Shown here in pieces: positions 52,556 through 60,663 of a stretch of 64,000 bases of DNA. Positions within the stretch are counted from its first letter, which is position 1. Every line of letters starts with the position of its first letter. A program made the translations under genes and the position numbers. The stretch comes from Nocardioides agri. Lineage in GTDB: Bacteria; Actinomycetota; Actinomycetes; Propionibacteriales; Nocardioidaceae. Location of the stretch: NCBI RefSeq assembly GCF_013778305.1, contig NZ_JACEIC010000002.1, positions 2,009,669 through 2,073,668 of the forward strand. Reading direction: 5' to 3'. The notes under the pieces are model-generated. The model saw only the letters and a program-made list of their open reading frames with translations. It was not told where the DNA came from and ran no database searches.

Positions 52556-53821
52556 TCACAGCGGGTGGGCGATCTCGTCCTCGGGCAGCCTGGCGGCCAC
52601 GATCGCGACGGCGGCGGCGATGGCCGGCACGATGCCGGCGATGAGGAACGTGGTGCGCAGGCCGATCGCCTCCGACACCGGCCCCGAGAGCGCCATCGAC
52701 ACCGGCATCAGGCTGATGGAGACGAAGAAGTCGAGCGAGGCGACCCGGCCGAGCAGGTGCGGGGGGACCCGCCGCTGGAGCAGCGTGCCCCAGATGACCA
52801 TCGGCGCGGAGAAGAGCACGCCCAGCACGAAGGCCGACGCGACGACCTGCCAGATCTCGGTCGCGAAGCCCATGACGACGAACGGCAGCGCGCCGAGGCC
52901 CCACATCAGGTTCATCCAGGTGAGGTAGCGGCGCGGCATCCGGCGCGACGCCATGATCAGCGAGCCGATCGCGCCGCCGACGCCGAAGGCGGCGAGCACC
53001 TTGGCGTGGTCACCCGGACCGCCGCCGAGCCGGTCCTTGATGAGGAACGGCACCAGCACCTCGAGCGGGCCCATCATCACGAAGACCATCACCGAGGCGA
53101 AGAGCAGCGTCGCGAGCAGCCAGGGCGTGCGCCACATGTAGGCGAAGCCCTCGCGCAGGTCGTGCAGCACCGTCGACGGAGTGCCGTCGGACTCGCGACG
53201 GACCGGCGTCAGCGGCACCGTCGTCAGCGCGAGCAGGCCCGCGAGCGAGGAGATCGCCGCGATCGAGAGCGCCGCCCCCGGAGACGCGGCCCCGACCACG
53301 GCGCCGGCGACCGCCGGGCCGACGGCCTGGCCGATCGTCGGCCGGATCATCCCCTCGAAGCCGTTGACCTGGAGCAGGTCCTCCTCGGGCACCAGCGCCG
53401 GCAGCCAGGCGGAGTAGGCGGGGTAGTAGAAGGCCATCGCCGCGCCGATGAGGAACCCGACCGCGCCGAGCTGCCAGAGCACGGTGAGGTCGCTGACCGA
53501 GAGCAGCGCGACCGTGCCCATGCACAGCATCTCGAGGGTGGCGACGCCGAGCAGGATGAGCTTCTGCGGCACCCGGTCGGCGACCACGCCGCCGACCAGC
53601 GCGGGCAGGATGACGCCGACGGCGCTGGCGGTCGCCACCACGGAGAGCTGCCCGGGCCCGCCGCCGATGCGGATGACCTCCCAGACCAGGCCGACCGTCC
53701 ACACCCCGCCCGCGAACGTCGCCAGCACCAGCGCCACCGCCAGCCGGCGGTAGGCGGCGTGCCGGAAGGGGTGCAGCGCCCTCGGCAGCCGGCGCCCCGG
53801 CGGCGCCTGGACCTCGGTCAT
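52556..53821 (-). CDS. MFS transporter (drug-efflux-like)
   Basis: 421 aa, about 12 membrane helices. PFRHAAYRRLAVALVLATFAGGVW begins helix 1; VLGVVADRVPQK-like loop GGVVADRVPQKLILLG is the MFS loop 2-3 motif. The central loop near residues 205-230 is hydrophilic. It resembles the MFS_3 enterobactin/drug exporter group. The start at 53821 is set by GGAGGAGGAG immediately upstream; a further in-frame start at 53848 lacks one. Substrate unknown. Confidence 0.85.
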   Translation of the reverse strand: MTEVQAPPGRRLPRALHPFRHAAYRRLAVALVLATFAGGVWTVGLVWEVIRIGGGPGQLSVVATASAVGVILPALVGGVVADRVPQKLILLGVATLEMLCMGTVALLSVSDLTVLWQLGAVGFLIGAAMAFYYPAYSAWLPALVPEEDLLQVNGFEGMIRPTIGQAVGPAVAGAVVGAASPGAALSIAAISSLAGLLALTTVPLTPVRRESDGTPSTVLHDLREGFAYMWRTPWLLATLLFASVMVFVMMGPLEVLVPFLIKDRLGGGPGDHAKVLAAFGVGGAIGSLIMASRRMPRRYLTWMNLMWGLGALPFVVMGFATEIWQVVASAFVLGVLFSAPMVIWGTLLQRRVPPHLLGRVASLDFFVSISLMPVSMALSGPVSEAIGLRTTFLIAGIVPAIAAAVAIVAARLPEDEIAHPL

Positions 53822-53873
53822 CGCTCCTCCTCCCGGACAGTCTGACAAGGCGGACAGACGGTACCCACCGGAC

Positions 53874-54836
53874 TCATCGGGGCTCGAGGACGACCTTGCC
53901 GAGCGCCCGTCGGCCCTCGAGGTCGGCGTGTGCCCGCGCCGCCTCCGCGAGCGGGTACGCCGTGACGAGCGGCCGCCACTCCCCGGCCGCGACCCGGTCG
54001 AGCGCCCGGGTGGCCAGGCCCGGGATGCCGCCGGGCAGCGCTTGCATCCGGGCGCCCAGGCTCCAGCCGGCGCTCACCCCGAGACGCACCAGGTCACCGC
54101 TGTCGAAGGCCGTCGGCGACCCGGCCGAGAAGCCGAACATCACCAGCCGACCCCCGGGACGCAGCAGCTCGAGGGCGGTCCGCCCGATCGCGCCGCCGAC
54201 CCCGTCGTAGACGACGGTGACCCCGCCCTCGACCTGCTCCGCCCAGTCGTCGCGGCCGTAGTCGACGACGAGGTCGGGCGCGATCTCCGCGAGACGGTCG
54301 CCGCGGTCGCCGCGAGCAGCTGCGACGACGCGGGCACCGCGGGCCCGGGCGTCCTGCACGAGCAGCCAGCCGAGGCCGCCCGCGGCCGAGAGCACCAGCA
54401 CCGTGTCGTCCGGCCCGGCCGGTTCGAGCTCGACGACCCCCTGGGCGGTCCGACCGGTGCCGATCGCGGCGACGGCGGCGGGGAAGGTCACGTGGTCGGG
54501 CACGGGGAACAGCAGCCCGACCGCGGCGACGGCCTGCTCGGCGTACCCGCCCGGCACCATGCCGAGGTGCGCGGCCACCCGGCGGCCGAGCCAGGTCGGC
54601 TCGACCCCGTCGCCGAGTGCGTCGACGACGCCGGCGACCTCCCGGCCCGGGATCGTCGGCAGCTCCGGCGCCGGCAACGGCCCCGGCTCGCCGCGTCGGA
54701 TCGTGGTGTCGAGGAGGTGCACCCCGCTCGCTGCGACGGCGATCCGCACCTGGCCGGGGCCGGGTTCGAGGTCGGGCAGCTCGTCGAGGACGAGCACGTC
54801 GGGAGGGCCGAAGGAGTGCATCCGGATCGCGTGCAT
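53874..54836 (-). CDS. zinc-type alcohol dehydrogenase/quinone oxidoreductase-like MDR protein
   Basis: 320 aa. GroES-like N-terminal half with GPPDVLVLDELPDLEPGPGQVRI and IPGREVAGVVDALG; NADPH-binding half with VLVLSAAGGLGWLLVQDARARGA. The catalytic zinc Cys/His ligands are missing, as in quinone oxidoreductases. It reduces quinones or enones with NADPH. ATG at 54836 is chosen (GGATAGGGG upstream); a TTG at 54857 overlaps the DUF2332 stop. Confidence 0.87.
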   Translation of the reverse strand: MHAIRMHSFGPPDVLVLDELPDLEPGPGQVRIAVAASGVHLLDTTIRRGEPGPLPAPELPTIPGREVAGVVDALGDGVEPTWLGRRVAAHLGMVPGGYAEQAVAAVGLLFPVPDHVTFPAAVAAIGTGRTAQGVVELEPAGPDDTVLVLSAAGGLGWLLVQDARARGARVVAAARGDRGDRLAEIAPDLVVDYGRDDWAEQVEGGVTVVYDGVGGAIGRTALELLRPGGRLVMFGFSAGSPTAFDSGDLVRLGVSAGWSLGARMQALPGGIPGLATRALDRVAAGEWRPLVTAYPLAEAARAHADLEGRRALGKVVLEPR

Positions 54837-54853
54837 GCCCCTATCCGACAAGC

Positions 54854-55849
54854 TCAAGCGCGCTTCAGGTCAAACCAGCGCAGCCACGTGCCGTGGCCGT
54901 GGGCCCACGCGACGGCGCGGCCGTCGACGCCGAGCACGAACCCACGGACGTCGTCGGGCATCGCGGGCCCGGTCGCGGTGACGGCGGGCAGAACGCGCGG
55001 CCCCTCGTTGCTCACCCAGTGGCAGCGGCCCCTGCCGACCAGGTCCGTCATCAGGTCCTGGAAGCGGTCGCGGTCGTCCGGCGCCAGGTAGGCGATCACC
55101 GCGCTGTGGAACACGACGACCGGGCCGTGCGCGGCGGCCTCCTCGACGAGGGCAGGCAGGCGGTCGAGCAGGTCGCCGGCGACGAGCCGCGGCGGCTCGG
55201 TGCGGGCGACCTCGACGGCGCGCGCCAGCAGCGCCCGCCGCTCCTCGTGCTCGGGCCACACCAGGTTCGTGAGCCACTCCACCTGGTCGGCGTCCGTGAC
55301 GTCGATCGGGTGCAGGTCGACGCCGGCCCTCCAGGAGACGTCCGGCACCGCGTCCGGGAGCGGCGCCGGCCCCTCGACCCGCGCGGCGAGCACCGGCCCC
55401 GCGCCGGCACGCCGGACGCCCGCGGCGGTGCTCCACTCGTAGGCGTAGCGGTCCGGGAAGAGGTTGAGCCCTGCGCTCGCCCCGACCTCGATGAGCGCGA
55501 TCGGCCGGCCGCCGGCCACCGACGCGAACGCCGGCAGGAGCGTGGCCAGCCGGCCGGCCTCGTTGGTCTGCGTCGAGCGCGCGAGGATCGTGCGCTCGAT
55601 GGCGCCGTCGTCAGCGAGCAGGGCGGTCCGCAGCCCGTCGTACGGACCGGGCGCGGCGACCCCGTGCCAGCGGGCGGCCGCGAAGACGAGGTTGGGCTGC
55701 TGCTTGGGCAGCGGCAGTCGCGACAGCCACCCGAGCACCTCCGGGTCCTCGGCGACCCGCGATGCCCAGTCGTCGAAGCAGGGCGAGTAGCCGCGGGCGT
55801 CGAGCGCGAAGGCGCGGTACTGCTCGGCGGTGTCGGCGGTGAGGTCCAT
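54854..55849 (-). CDS. DUF2332 family protein
   Basis: 331 aa. Features typical of DUF2332: YRAFALDARGYSPCFDDWASRVAED at the start, IALIEVGASAGLNLFPDRYAYEW in the middle, and HGPVVVFHSAVIAYLAPDDRDRF late. The central IEVGASAGLNL resembles a Rossmann methyltransferase motif I, but the family has no established activity. CACAAT at 55856-55861 (minus) ends 6 nt before the ATG. The gene follows the semialdehyde dehydrogenase gene after a 48-bp gap. Confidence 0.8.
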   Translation of the reverse strand: MDLTADTAEQYRAFALDARGYSPCFDDWASRVAEDPEVLGWLSRLPLPKQQPNLVFAAARWHGVAAPGPYDGLRTALLADDGAIERTILARSTQTNEAGRLATLLPAFASVAGGRPIALIEVGASAGLNLFPDRYAYEWSTAAGVRRAGAGPVLAARVEGPAPLPDAVPDVSWRAGVDLHPIDVTDADQVEWLTNLVWPEHEERRALLARAVEVARTEPPRLVAGDLLDRLPALVEEAAAHGPVVVFHSAVIAYLAPDDRDRFQDLMTDLVGRGRCHWVSNEGPRVLPAVTATGPAMPDDVRGFVLGVDGRAVAWAHGHGTWLRWFDLKRA

Positions 55850-55897
55850 GGCGCCATTGTGGAGTCGCGGGCGGCGAAGCCTGACGCCGGCCGTCCG

Positions 55898-57355
55898 CTA
55901 CCCCGCGGGCAGCGAGACGTAGGTCGTCTCGAGGTACTCCTCGATGCCCTCGAAGCCGCCCTCGCGGCCGAAGCCGCTCGCCTTGACCCCGCCGAACGGG
56001 GCGGCAGGGTTGGAGACCAGGCCGGTGTTGATGCCGACCATCCCGAAGTCGAGCGACTCGGCGACCCGGATCGTGCGGGCCAGGTCGCGGGTGTAGACGT
56101 ACGACGCGAGGCCGTACTCCGTCGCGTTGGCCTGCCGGATCGCCTCGTCCTCGGTCTCGAACGTCGTGATCGGCGCGACCGGCCCGAAGATCTCCTGGAG
56201 GTTGATCTCGGACTCGGCGGGCACGTCCAGCAGCACGGTCGGCGGGTAGAAGTAGCCCGGCCCGTCGGACGCGCTGCCACCGCAGACCACGGTCGCCCCG
56301 TCGTGCACCGCGTCGGTGACGAGCTGGCTCACGCTCTCGACCGCCTTCTCGTCGATCAGCGGGCCGACGTCGACGCCCTCGTCCTGCCCCCGGCCGACCG
56401 AGAGCGCGCTCATCCGCTTGCCGAGCTTCTCGCCGAACTCCTGCGCCACGGAGGAGTGCACGAGGAACCGGTTGGCCGCGGTGCACGCCTCGCCCATGTT
56501 GCGCATCTTCGCGAGCATCGCGCCGTCGACGGCCGCGTCGACGTCGGCGTCCTCGAACACGAGGAACGGCGCGTTGCCGCCCAGCTCCATGCTGAGCCGC
56601 TGGAGCTGCTCCGCGGACTGGCGCACCAGCAGCTTCCCGACCGCCGTCGACCCGGTGAAGCTCACCTTGCGCAGCCGGTCGTCGGCCTGGAGGGTCTCGC
56701 TGAACTCGCTGTGCTTGCTGGTCGTCACGATGTTGAGCACGCCGTCGGGCAGGCCGGCCTCGGTGAGCACGGTCGCGAGCGCCAGCATGGTGAGCGGCGT
56801 CTGGCTGGCCGGCTTCACCACCATCGTGCAGCCGGCGGCGATCGCGGCGCCGATCTTGCGGGTCCCCATCGCCAGCGGGAAGTTCCACGGGGTGATGAAC
56901 AGGCACGGACCGACCGGCTTCTTGATCGTCAGCAGCCGGCTGCCGCCCGCGGGCGCCTGCATCCAGCGGCCGTGGATGCGCACCGCCTCCTCGGCGTACC
57001 AGCGGAAGAACTCCGCGCCGTAGCCGACCTCGCCGCGCGCCTCGGCGACGGTCTTGCCCATCTCCAGGCTCATGAGGTGCGCGAACTGGTCGGCGCGGTC
57101 GATGATCAGCCCGAACGCCGCGCGCAGGATCTCCCCGCGCTCCCGCGGGGGGGTCGTCGCCCAGGCCGCCTGGGCCGCGACGGCGGCGTCCAGCGCGTCG
57201 ACCGCGTCGTTGACGCTGCCGTCGGCGACATCGGTGAGCACCGAGCCGTCGGCGGGGTCGATCACGTCGATGCGCTGCCCGGTCTCCGAGTCGCGCCAGG
57301 TCCCGCCGATGAAGAGGCCCCGCTGGTCGGGGCCGAGGAGATCGAGTCCGTTCAT
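55898..57355 (-). CDS. NAD(P)-dependent succinate-semialdehyde dehydrogenase-like aldehyde dehydrogenase
   Basis: 485 aa. The general base Glu is in MELGGNAPFLVFEDA and the catalytic Cys in MGEACTAANRFLVH; FTGSTAVGKLL lies in the coenzyme site. MNGLDLLGPDQRGLFIGGTWRDS sets the start at 57355, rather than the open frame to 57448. The best family match is SSADH (GABA/gamma-hydroxybutyrate degradation); several other semialdehydes are possible. CAGGCT lies 7 nt before the ATG. Confidence 0.87.
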   Translation of the reverse strand: MNGLDLLGPDQRGLFIGGTWRDSETGQRIDVIDPADGSVLTDVADGSVNDAVDALDAAVAAQAAWATTPPRERGEILRAAFGLIIDRADQFAHLMSLEMGKTVAEARGEVGYGAEFFRWYAEEAVRIHGRWMQAPAGGSRLLTIKKPVGPCLFITPWNFPLAMGTRKIGAAIAAGCTMVVKPASQTPLTMLALATVLTEAGLPDGVLNIVTTSKHSEFSETLQADDRLRKVSFTGSTAVGKLLVRQSAEQLQRLSMELGGNAPFLVFEDADVDAAVDGAMLAKMRNMGEACTAANRFLVHSSVAQEFGEKLGKRMSALSVGRGQDEGVDVGPLIDEKAVESVSQLVTDAVHDGATVVCGGSASDGPGYFYPPTVLLDVPAESEINLQEIFGPVAPITTFETEDEAIRQANATEYGLASYVYTRDLARTIRVAESLDFGMVGINTGLVSNPAAPFGGVKASGFGREGGFEGIEEYLETTYVSLPAG

Positions 57356-57723
57356 GGTGCCCAGCCTGACACTCCCTCCCCTTCGGACAAACCGCTGACA
57401 CCCCGGTCGGAACATGGCACCCTTGAGATGTCGACTCGGAGGGAGCACTTTGATGTCGGCAAGAGCCCCTTGCTGACCCCATGCAGCGAGGGGCTCGCCC
57501 CCTTCGCAGGCTCGATCTGCCGCACCCCCTCGCGTCAGATCACCAGGCTGAGAAGGACCGGGGCCCCGGCGTGCACGCCGGGGCCTCGTGTCATCTCCCG
57601 ACCAGCCCGACGTCGCCGATGCGAATCGGTGCCGGACAGCCCTTGTGCGCGCCGAGCAAGAGGAGTTCCCTCGGATCGGAGGGTCGAGGAAGACCGGCCC
57701 GCAGGCACGGCAGGAGGCAGGCC
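57356..57723. other. 368-bp gap between the semialdehyde dehydrogenase and EF-G-like genes
   Basis: The largest gene-free stretch of the window. It holds the divergent promoter regions, the candidate RNA at 57463-57585, and a 5-bp hairpin CCCTC/GAGGG near 57670-57690. A Shine-Dalgarno AGGAGG precedes the ATG at 57724. I see no further coding capacity in it; short open frames there lack codon bias. Confidence 0.6.
57463..57585 (+). ncRNA. candidate structured RNA with C-rich loops and terminal palindrome (6C-like)
   Basis: In the 368-bp gene-free gap. Hairpin 1: GAGCCCCTTGCTG (57463-57475) and CAGCGAGGGGCTC (57484-57496), 13 bp with one G-U, loop ACCCCATG. Hairpin 2: GATCTG/CAGATC (57514-57519, 57536-57541) with an inner CGC/GCG and loop ACCCCCTC. 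A perfect 24-bp palindrome (57562-57585, half-arm GGCCCCGGCGTG) ends it like a terminator. C-rich loops in consecutive hairpins resemble the actinobacterial 6C RNA motif, from memory. It could alternatively be the leader of the EF-G-like mRNA. Confidence 0.5.
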
Positions 57724-59820
57724 ATGGCCGAGAAGACCGCCCGGAGAGCGTCGGGACAAGATCTGGGGGCGAGCAGCCCGGACCGGATCAGGAACGTGGT
57801 GCTGGTGGGCCCGGCCGGGTCCGGGAAGACCACGCTCGCCGAGACCCTGCTCGCCGCCTCGGGCGCGATCCAGCGCGCCGGCTCCGTGCGCGACGGCACC
57901 ACCGTCTGCGACCACGAGGAGTCCGAGCACGCCCACGGCCGCACCATCTCCCTCGCCGTCGCGCCGCTGGTGCACGAGGGCATCAAGATCAACCTCGTCG
58001 ACACGCCCGGGTACGCCGACTTCGTCGGCGAGCTGCGGGCCGGGCTCCGGGCCGCCGACTGCGCGCTCTTCGTCATCGCGGCCAACGAGGACATCGACGA
58101 CGGCACGCGGGCGCTGTGGCGCGAGTGCGCGAGCGTCGGCATGCCGCGCGCGGTCGTGATCACCAAGCTCGACCAGGCCCGGGCCGACTACGACGGCCTG
58201 CTGATGCAGGCGCAGGACGCGTTCGGTGAGCGGGTGATGCCGCTGTTCGTCCCGGTGCGACAGGGCGACGACGTCGTCTCGCTGACCGGCCTGCTCCCGC
58301 CGAGCGACGCGGCCGAGGCGACCGGGCTGCGCGGCGACCTGATCGAGGCCGTCATCGAGGAGTCCGAGGACGAGACGCTGATGGACCGCTACGTCGGGGG
58401 CGAGGAGATCGACGAGAAGGTGCTCGTCGACGACCTCGAGCGCGCGGTCGCCCGCGCGACCTTCTTCCCCGTCGTACCCGTGTGCTCGGTGACCGGCGTC
58501 GGCTGCGCCGAGCTGCTCGACCTCGCCGTCCGGGCCTTCCCTTCGCCGGCCGAGCACGTCCCGCCGGAGGTCTTCACGCCGTCGGGGGCGGGCGCCGGCG
58601 AGATCGCGTGCGACCCCGAGGGACCACTGGTGGCCGAGGTGGTCAAGACGACCAGCGACCCGTACGTCGGCCGGCTGAGCCTCGTCCGGGTCTTCTCCGG
58701 GACGCTCACCGCCGACCAGGCGGTGCACGTCTCCGGGCACTTCACGTCGTTCTTCGGCGAGTCCGCCGGACACCCCGACCACGACGAGGACGAGAAGATC
58801 GGCGCGCTGGCGTACGTGTTCGGCAAGGCCCAGGCGCCGACCGAGCGCGTCGTCGCCGGTGACATCTGCGCGATCGGGCGCCTCAGCCGAGCCGAGACCG
58901 GCGACACCCTCTCCGCCGCGGAGGAGCCGCGGGTGCTGCGGCCGTGGTCGATGCCGGAGCCCCTGATGCCGACGGCGATCGTGGCGAGCAGCAAGGCCGA
59001 CGAGGACAAGCTCTCCCAGGCGCTGGCGCGGCTGGCCGCCGAGGATCCGTCGCTGCGGATCGAGAACAACGCCGAGACCCACCAGCTGGTGCTGTGGTGC
59101 ATGGGCGAGTCGCACGTCGACGTGACCCTGGAGCGGCTCACCGAGCGCTACGGCGTGCACGTCGAGACGGTCCCGTTCATCGTGTCGCTGCGTGAGACCT
59201 TCGCCGGGAAGGCCAAGGGCCTCGGCCGGCACGTGAAGCAGTCCGGCGGCCACGGCCAGTTCGCGGTCTGCCACATCGAGGTGGAGCCGCTCCCGGAGGG
59301 CAGCGGCTTCGAGTTCGTCGACAAGGTCGTCGGCGGCGCCGTCCCCCGCAACTTCATCCCGAGCGTCGAGAAGGGCGTGCGGCACCAGATGGAGCGGGGC
59401 GTGCGGCTCGGCCACCCGGTCGTCGACCTGCGGGTGACGCTCACCGACGGCAAGGCGCACAGCGTCGACTCCTCGGACATGGCCTTCCAGACCGCGGGCG
59501 CGCTCGCGCTGCGCGAGGCCGCCGCCGCGACGACGGTCACGATGCTCGAGCCCTACGACTCGGTGTCGGTGATCGTCCCCGACGACCAGGTCGGTCCGGT
59601 GATGAGCGACCTCTCCTCCCGCCGCGGGCGCCTGCTCGGCACCGACAAGGTCGGCGAGGACCGCACCCAGGTGCTGGCCGAGGTGCCGCAGACCGAGCTC
59701 GTCCGGTACGCCGTGGACCTGCGCTCCGCGACCCACGGCGCCGGCGTCTTCACGCGCACCTTCGCCCACTACGAGCCGATGCCCGAGGAGGTGGCGAGGA
59801 CGATCCCGCCGCGGGAGTGA
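57724..59820 (+). CDS. elongation factor G-like GTPase (FusA2/EF-G-like)
   Basis: 698 aa. G1 GPAGSGKTT, G3 DTPGYADF, G4 ITKLDQ, followed by domains II-V. G1 is not the AHxDxGKTT form of canonical EF-G, and switch I is divergent, so this is the EF-G-like group of actinobacteria (the FusA2 type in mycobacteria), not the main translocase. AGGAGG upstream sets the ATG. Its function is unsettled; ribosome-linked GTPase activity or rescue is proposed for relatives. Its long leader holds the structured RNA candidate. Confidence 0.88.
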   Translation: MAEKTARRASGQDLGASSPDRIRNVVLVGPAGSGKTTLAETLLAASGAIQRAGSVRDGTTVCDHEESEHAHGRTISLAVAPLVHEGIKINLVDTPGYADFVGELRAGLRAADCALFVIAANEDIDDGTRALWRECASVGMPRAVVITKLDQARADYDGLLMQAQDAFGERVMPLFVPVRQGDDVVSLTGLLPPSDAAEATGLRGDLIEAVIEESEDETLMDRYVGGEEIDEKVLVDDLERAVARATFFPVVPVCSVTGVGCAELLDLAVRAFPSPAEHVPPEVFTPSGAGAGEIACDPEGPLVAEVVKTTSDPYVGRLSLVRVFSGTLTADQAVHVSGHFTSFFGESAGHPDHDEDEKIGALAYVFGKAQAPTERVVAGDICAIGRLSRAETGDTLSAAEEPRVLRPWSMPEPLMPTAIVASSKADEDKLSQALARLAAEDPSLRIENNAETHQLVLWCMGESHVDVTLERLTERYGVHVETVPFIVSLRETFAGKAKGLGRHVKQSGGHGQFAVCHIEVEPLPEGSGFEFVDKVVGGAVPRNFIPSVEKGVRHQMERGVRLGHPVVDLRVTLTDGKAHSVDSSDMAFQTAGALALREAAAATTVTMLEPYDSVSVIVPDDQVGPVMSDLSSRRGRLLGTDKVGEDRTQVLAEVPQTELVRYAVDLRSATHGAGVFTRTFAHYEPMPEEVARTIPPRE

Positions 59821-59826
59821 GGACGC

Positions 59827-60663
59827 TCAGCCGAGGTGCTGCCGGAAGAACGCGACGGCGTCGGCGGCGACCTCGCGGCGCACGGGTGCCTCGGGGCGCA
59901 GTGGGGGGATGAAGTCCTCGTGGCCCGCCGGGCCGACCTCCCGGCCGGCGGCGCCCGGGATGCCCTCGAGGTAGGGACGCGCGTCGGCGTCGAAGGGATT
60001 GATCCGGTCGGCGCTCGCCCAGCGGATCTCGACCGGCACCGACACCCCGCGCAGGCTCCCCGGGTCGACCAGGCCACCGAGGCCGGGCGCGACCAGGAAG
60101 GCAGCGCGGACGCGGTCGTCGGAGAGGTCCGCACCCGAGCGCGCGACCGCGGCCGCGACGGCGTCCGGCGAGACCTCCTGGCGCAGCCGTTCGAAGACGT
60201 CGGGGAACTCGGGGATGTCGGGTGCCGGCACCGCACCGCCGACCACCGCCCCGACCACGACCGGGTCGAGCCGTGCGCCGGCGAGCGCGGCGACCGTGTA
60301 GCCGCCGTACGAGAAGCCGGCGGCTCCGACCGGTCCGAGAGGCCCCTCCCGCTCGAGGGCGTCGAGGACCACGGTCAGGTCCCGCGGTCGCTCCCACCCG
60401 AACAGGAAGCCGGCCGGGTGGTAGCCGCCGTGGGCGTCGTTGCCGTGGTGGTCGAGGGCGACCACCCGGAAGCCGGCGTCGGACAGCGGCTCCGCGAGCC
60501 AGGCCATCGCGCCGGCCGAGCCGCCGGTGCCGTGCGAGAGCACGACCAAGGGGTCGCCCGGCGCGTGCGGCCACTCGTGCACGCGGATCGGCCGCGGCTC
60601 GTCGGCGTCCCAGTAGCTGCGTCGCTCGGGGTCGAGGAGGACGCGGGTCGAGGGCGACCTCAT
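59827..60663 (-). CDS. alpha/beta hydrolase, dienelactone/acyl-hydrolase type
   Basis: 278 aa. LVVLSHGTGGSAGAMAWLAEPL gives the oxyanion region, GAAGFSYGGYTVAALAGA the nucleophile elbow (Ser), and PAGHEDFIPPL the catalytic His region. It resembles the platelet-activating-factor acetylhydrolase/dienelactone hydrolase-like group. There is no signal peptide, so it is cytoplasmic. Its ATG overlaps the PBP gene stop by 4 bp, so the two are co-translated. The convergent EF-G-like gene ends 6 bp away. Confidence 0.85.
   Translation of the reverse strand: MRSPSTRVLLDPERRSYWDADEPRPIRVHEWPHAPGDPLVVLSHGTGGSAGAMAWLAEPLSDAGFRVVALDHHGNDAHGGYHPAGFLFGWERPRDLTVVLDALEREGPLGPVGAAGFSYGGYTVAALAGARLDPVVVGAVVGGAVPAPDIPEFPDVFERLRQEVSPDAVAAAVARSGADLSDDRVRAAFLVAPGLGGLVDPGSLRGVSVPVEIRWASADRINPFDADARPYLEGIPGAAGREVGPAGHEDFIPPLRPEAPVRREVAADAVAFFRQHLG

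Noticed and set aside
54837-54857. Quinone oxidoreductase start at TTG 54857
   Set aside because: The ATG at 54836 matches the family N-terminus and has a purine-rich stretch before it; the TTG overlap with the DUF2332 stop is probably coincidental.
57463-57541. tRNA gene in the gap before the EF-G-like gene
   Set aside because: No TTCRA T-arm, anticodon arm or 7-bp acceptor stem in the right spacing; hairpin lengths do not fit a cloverleaf.
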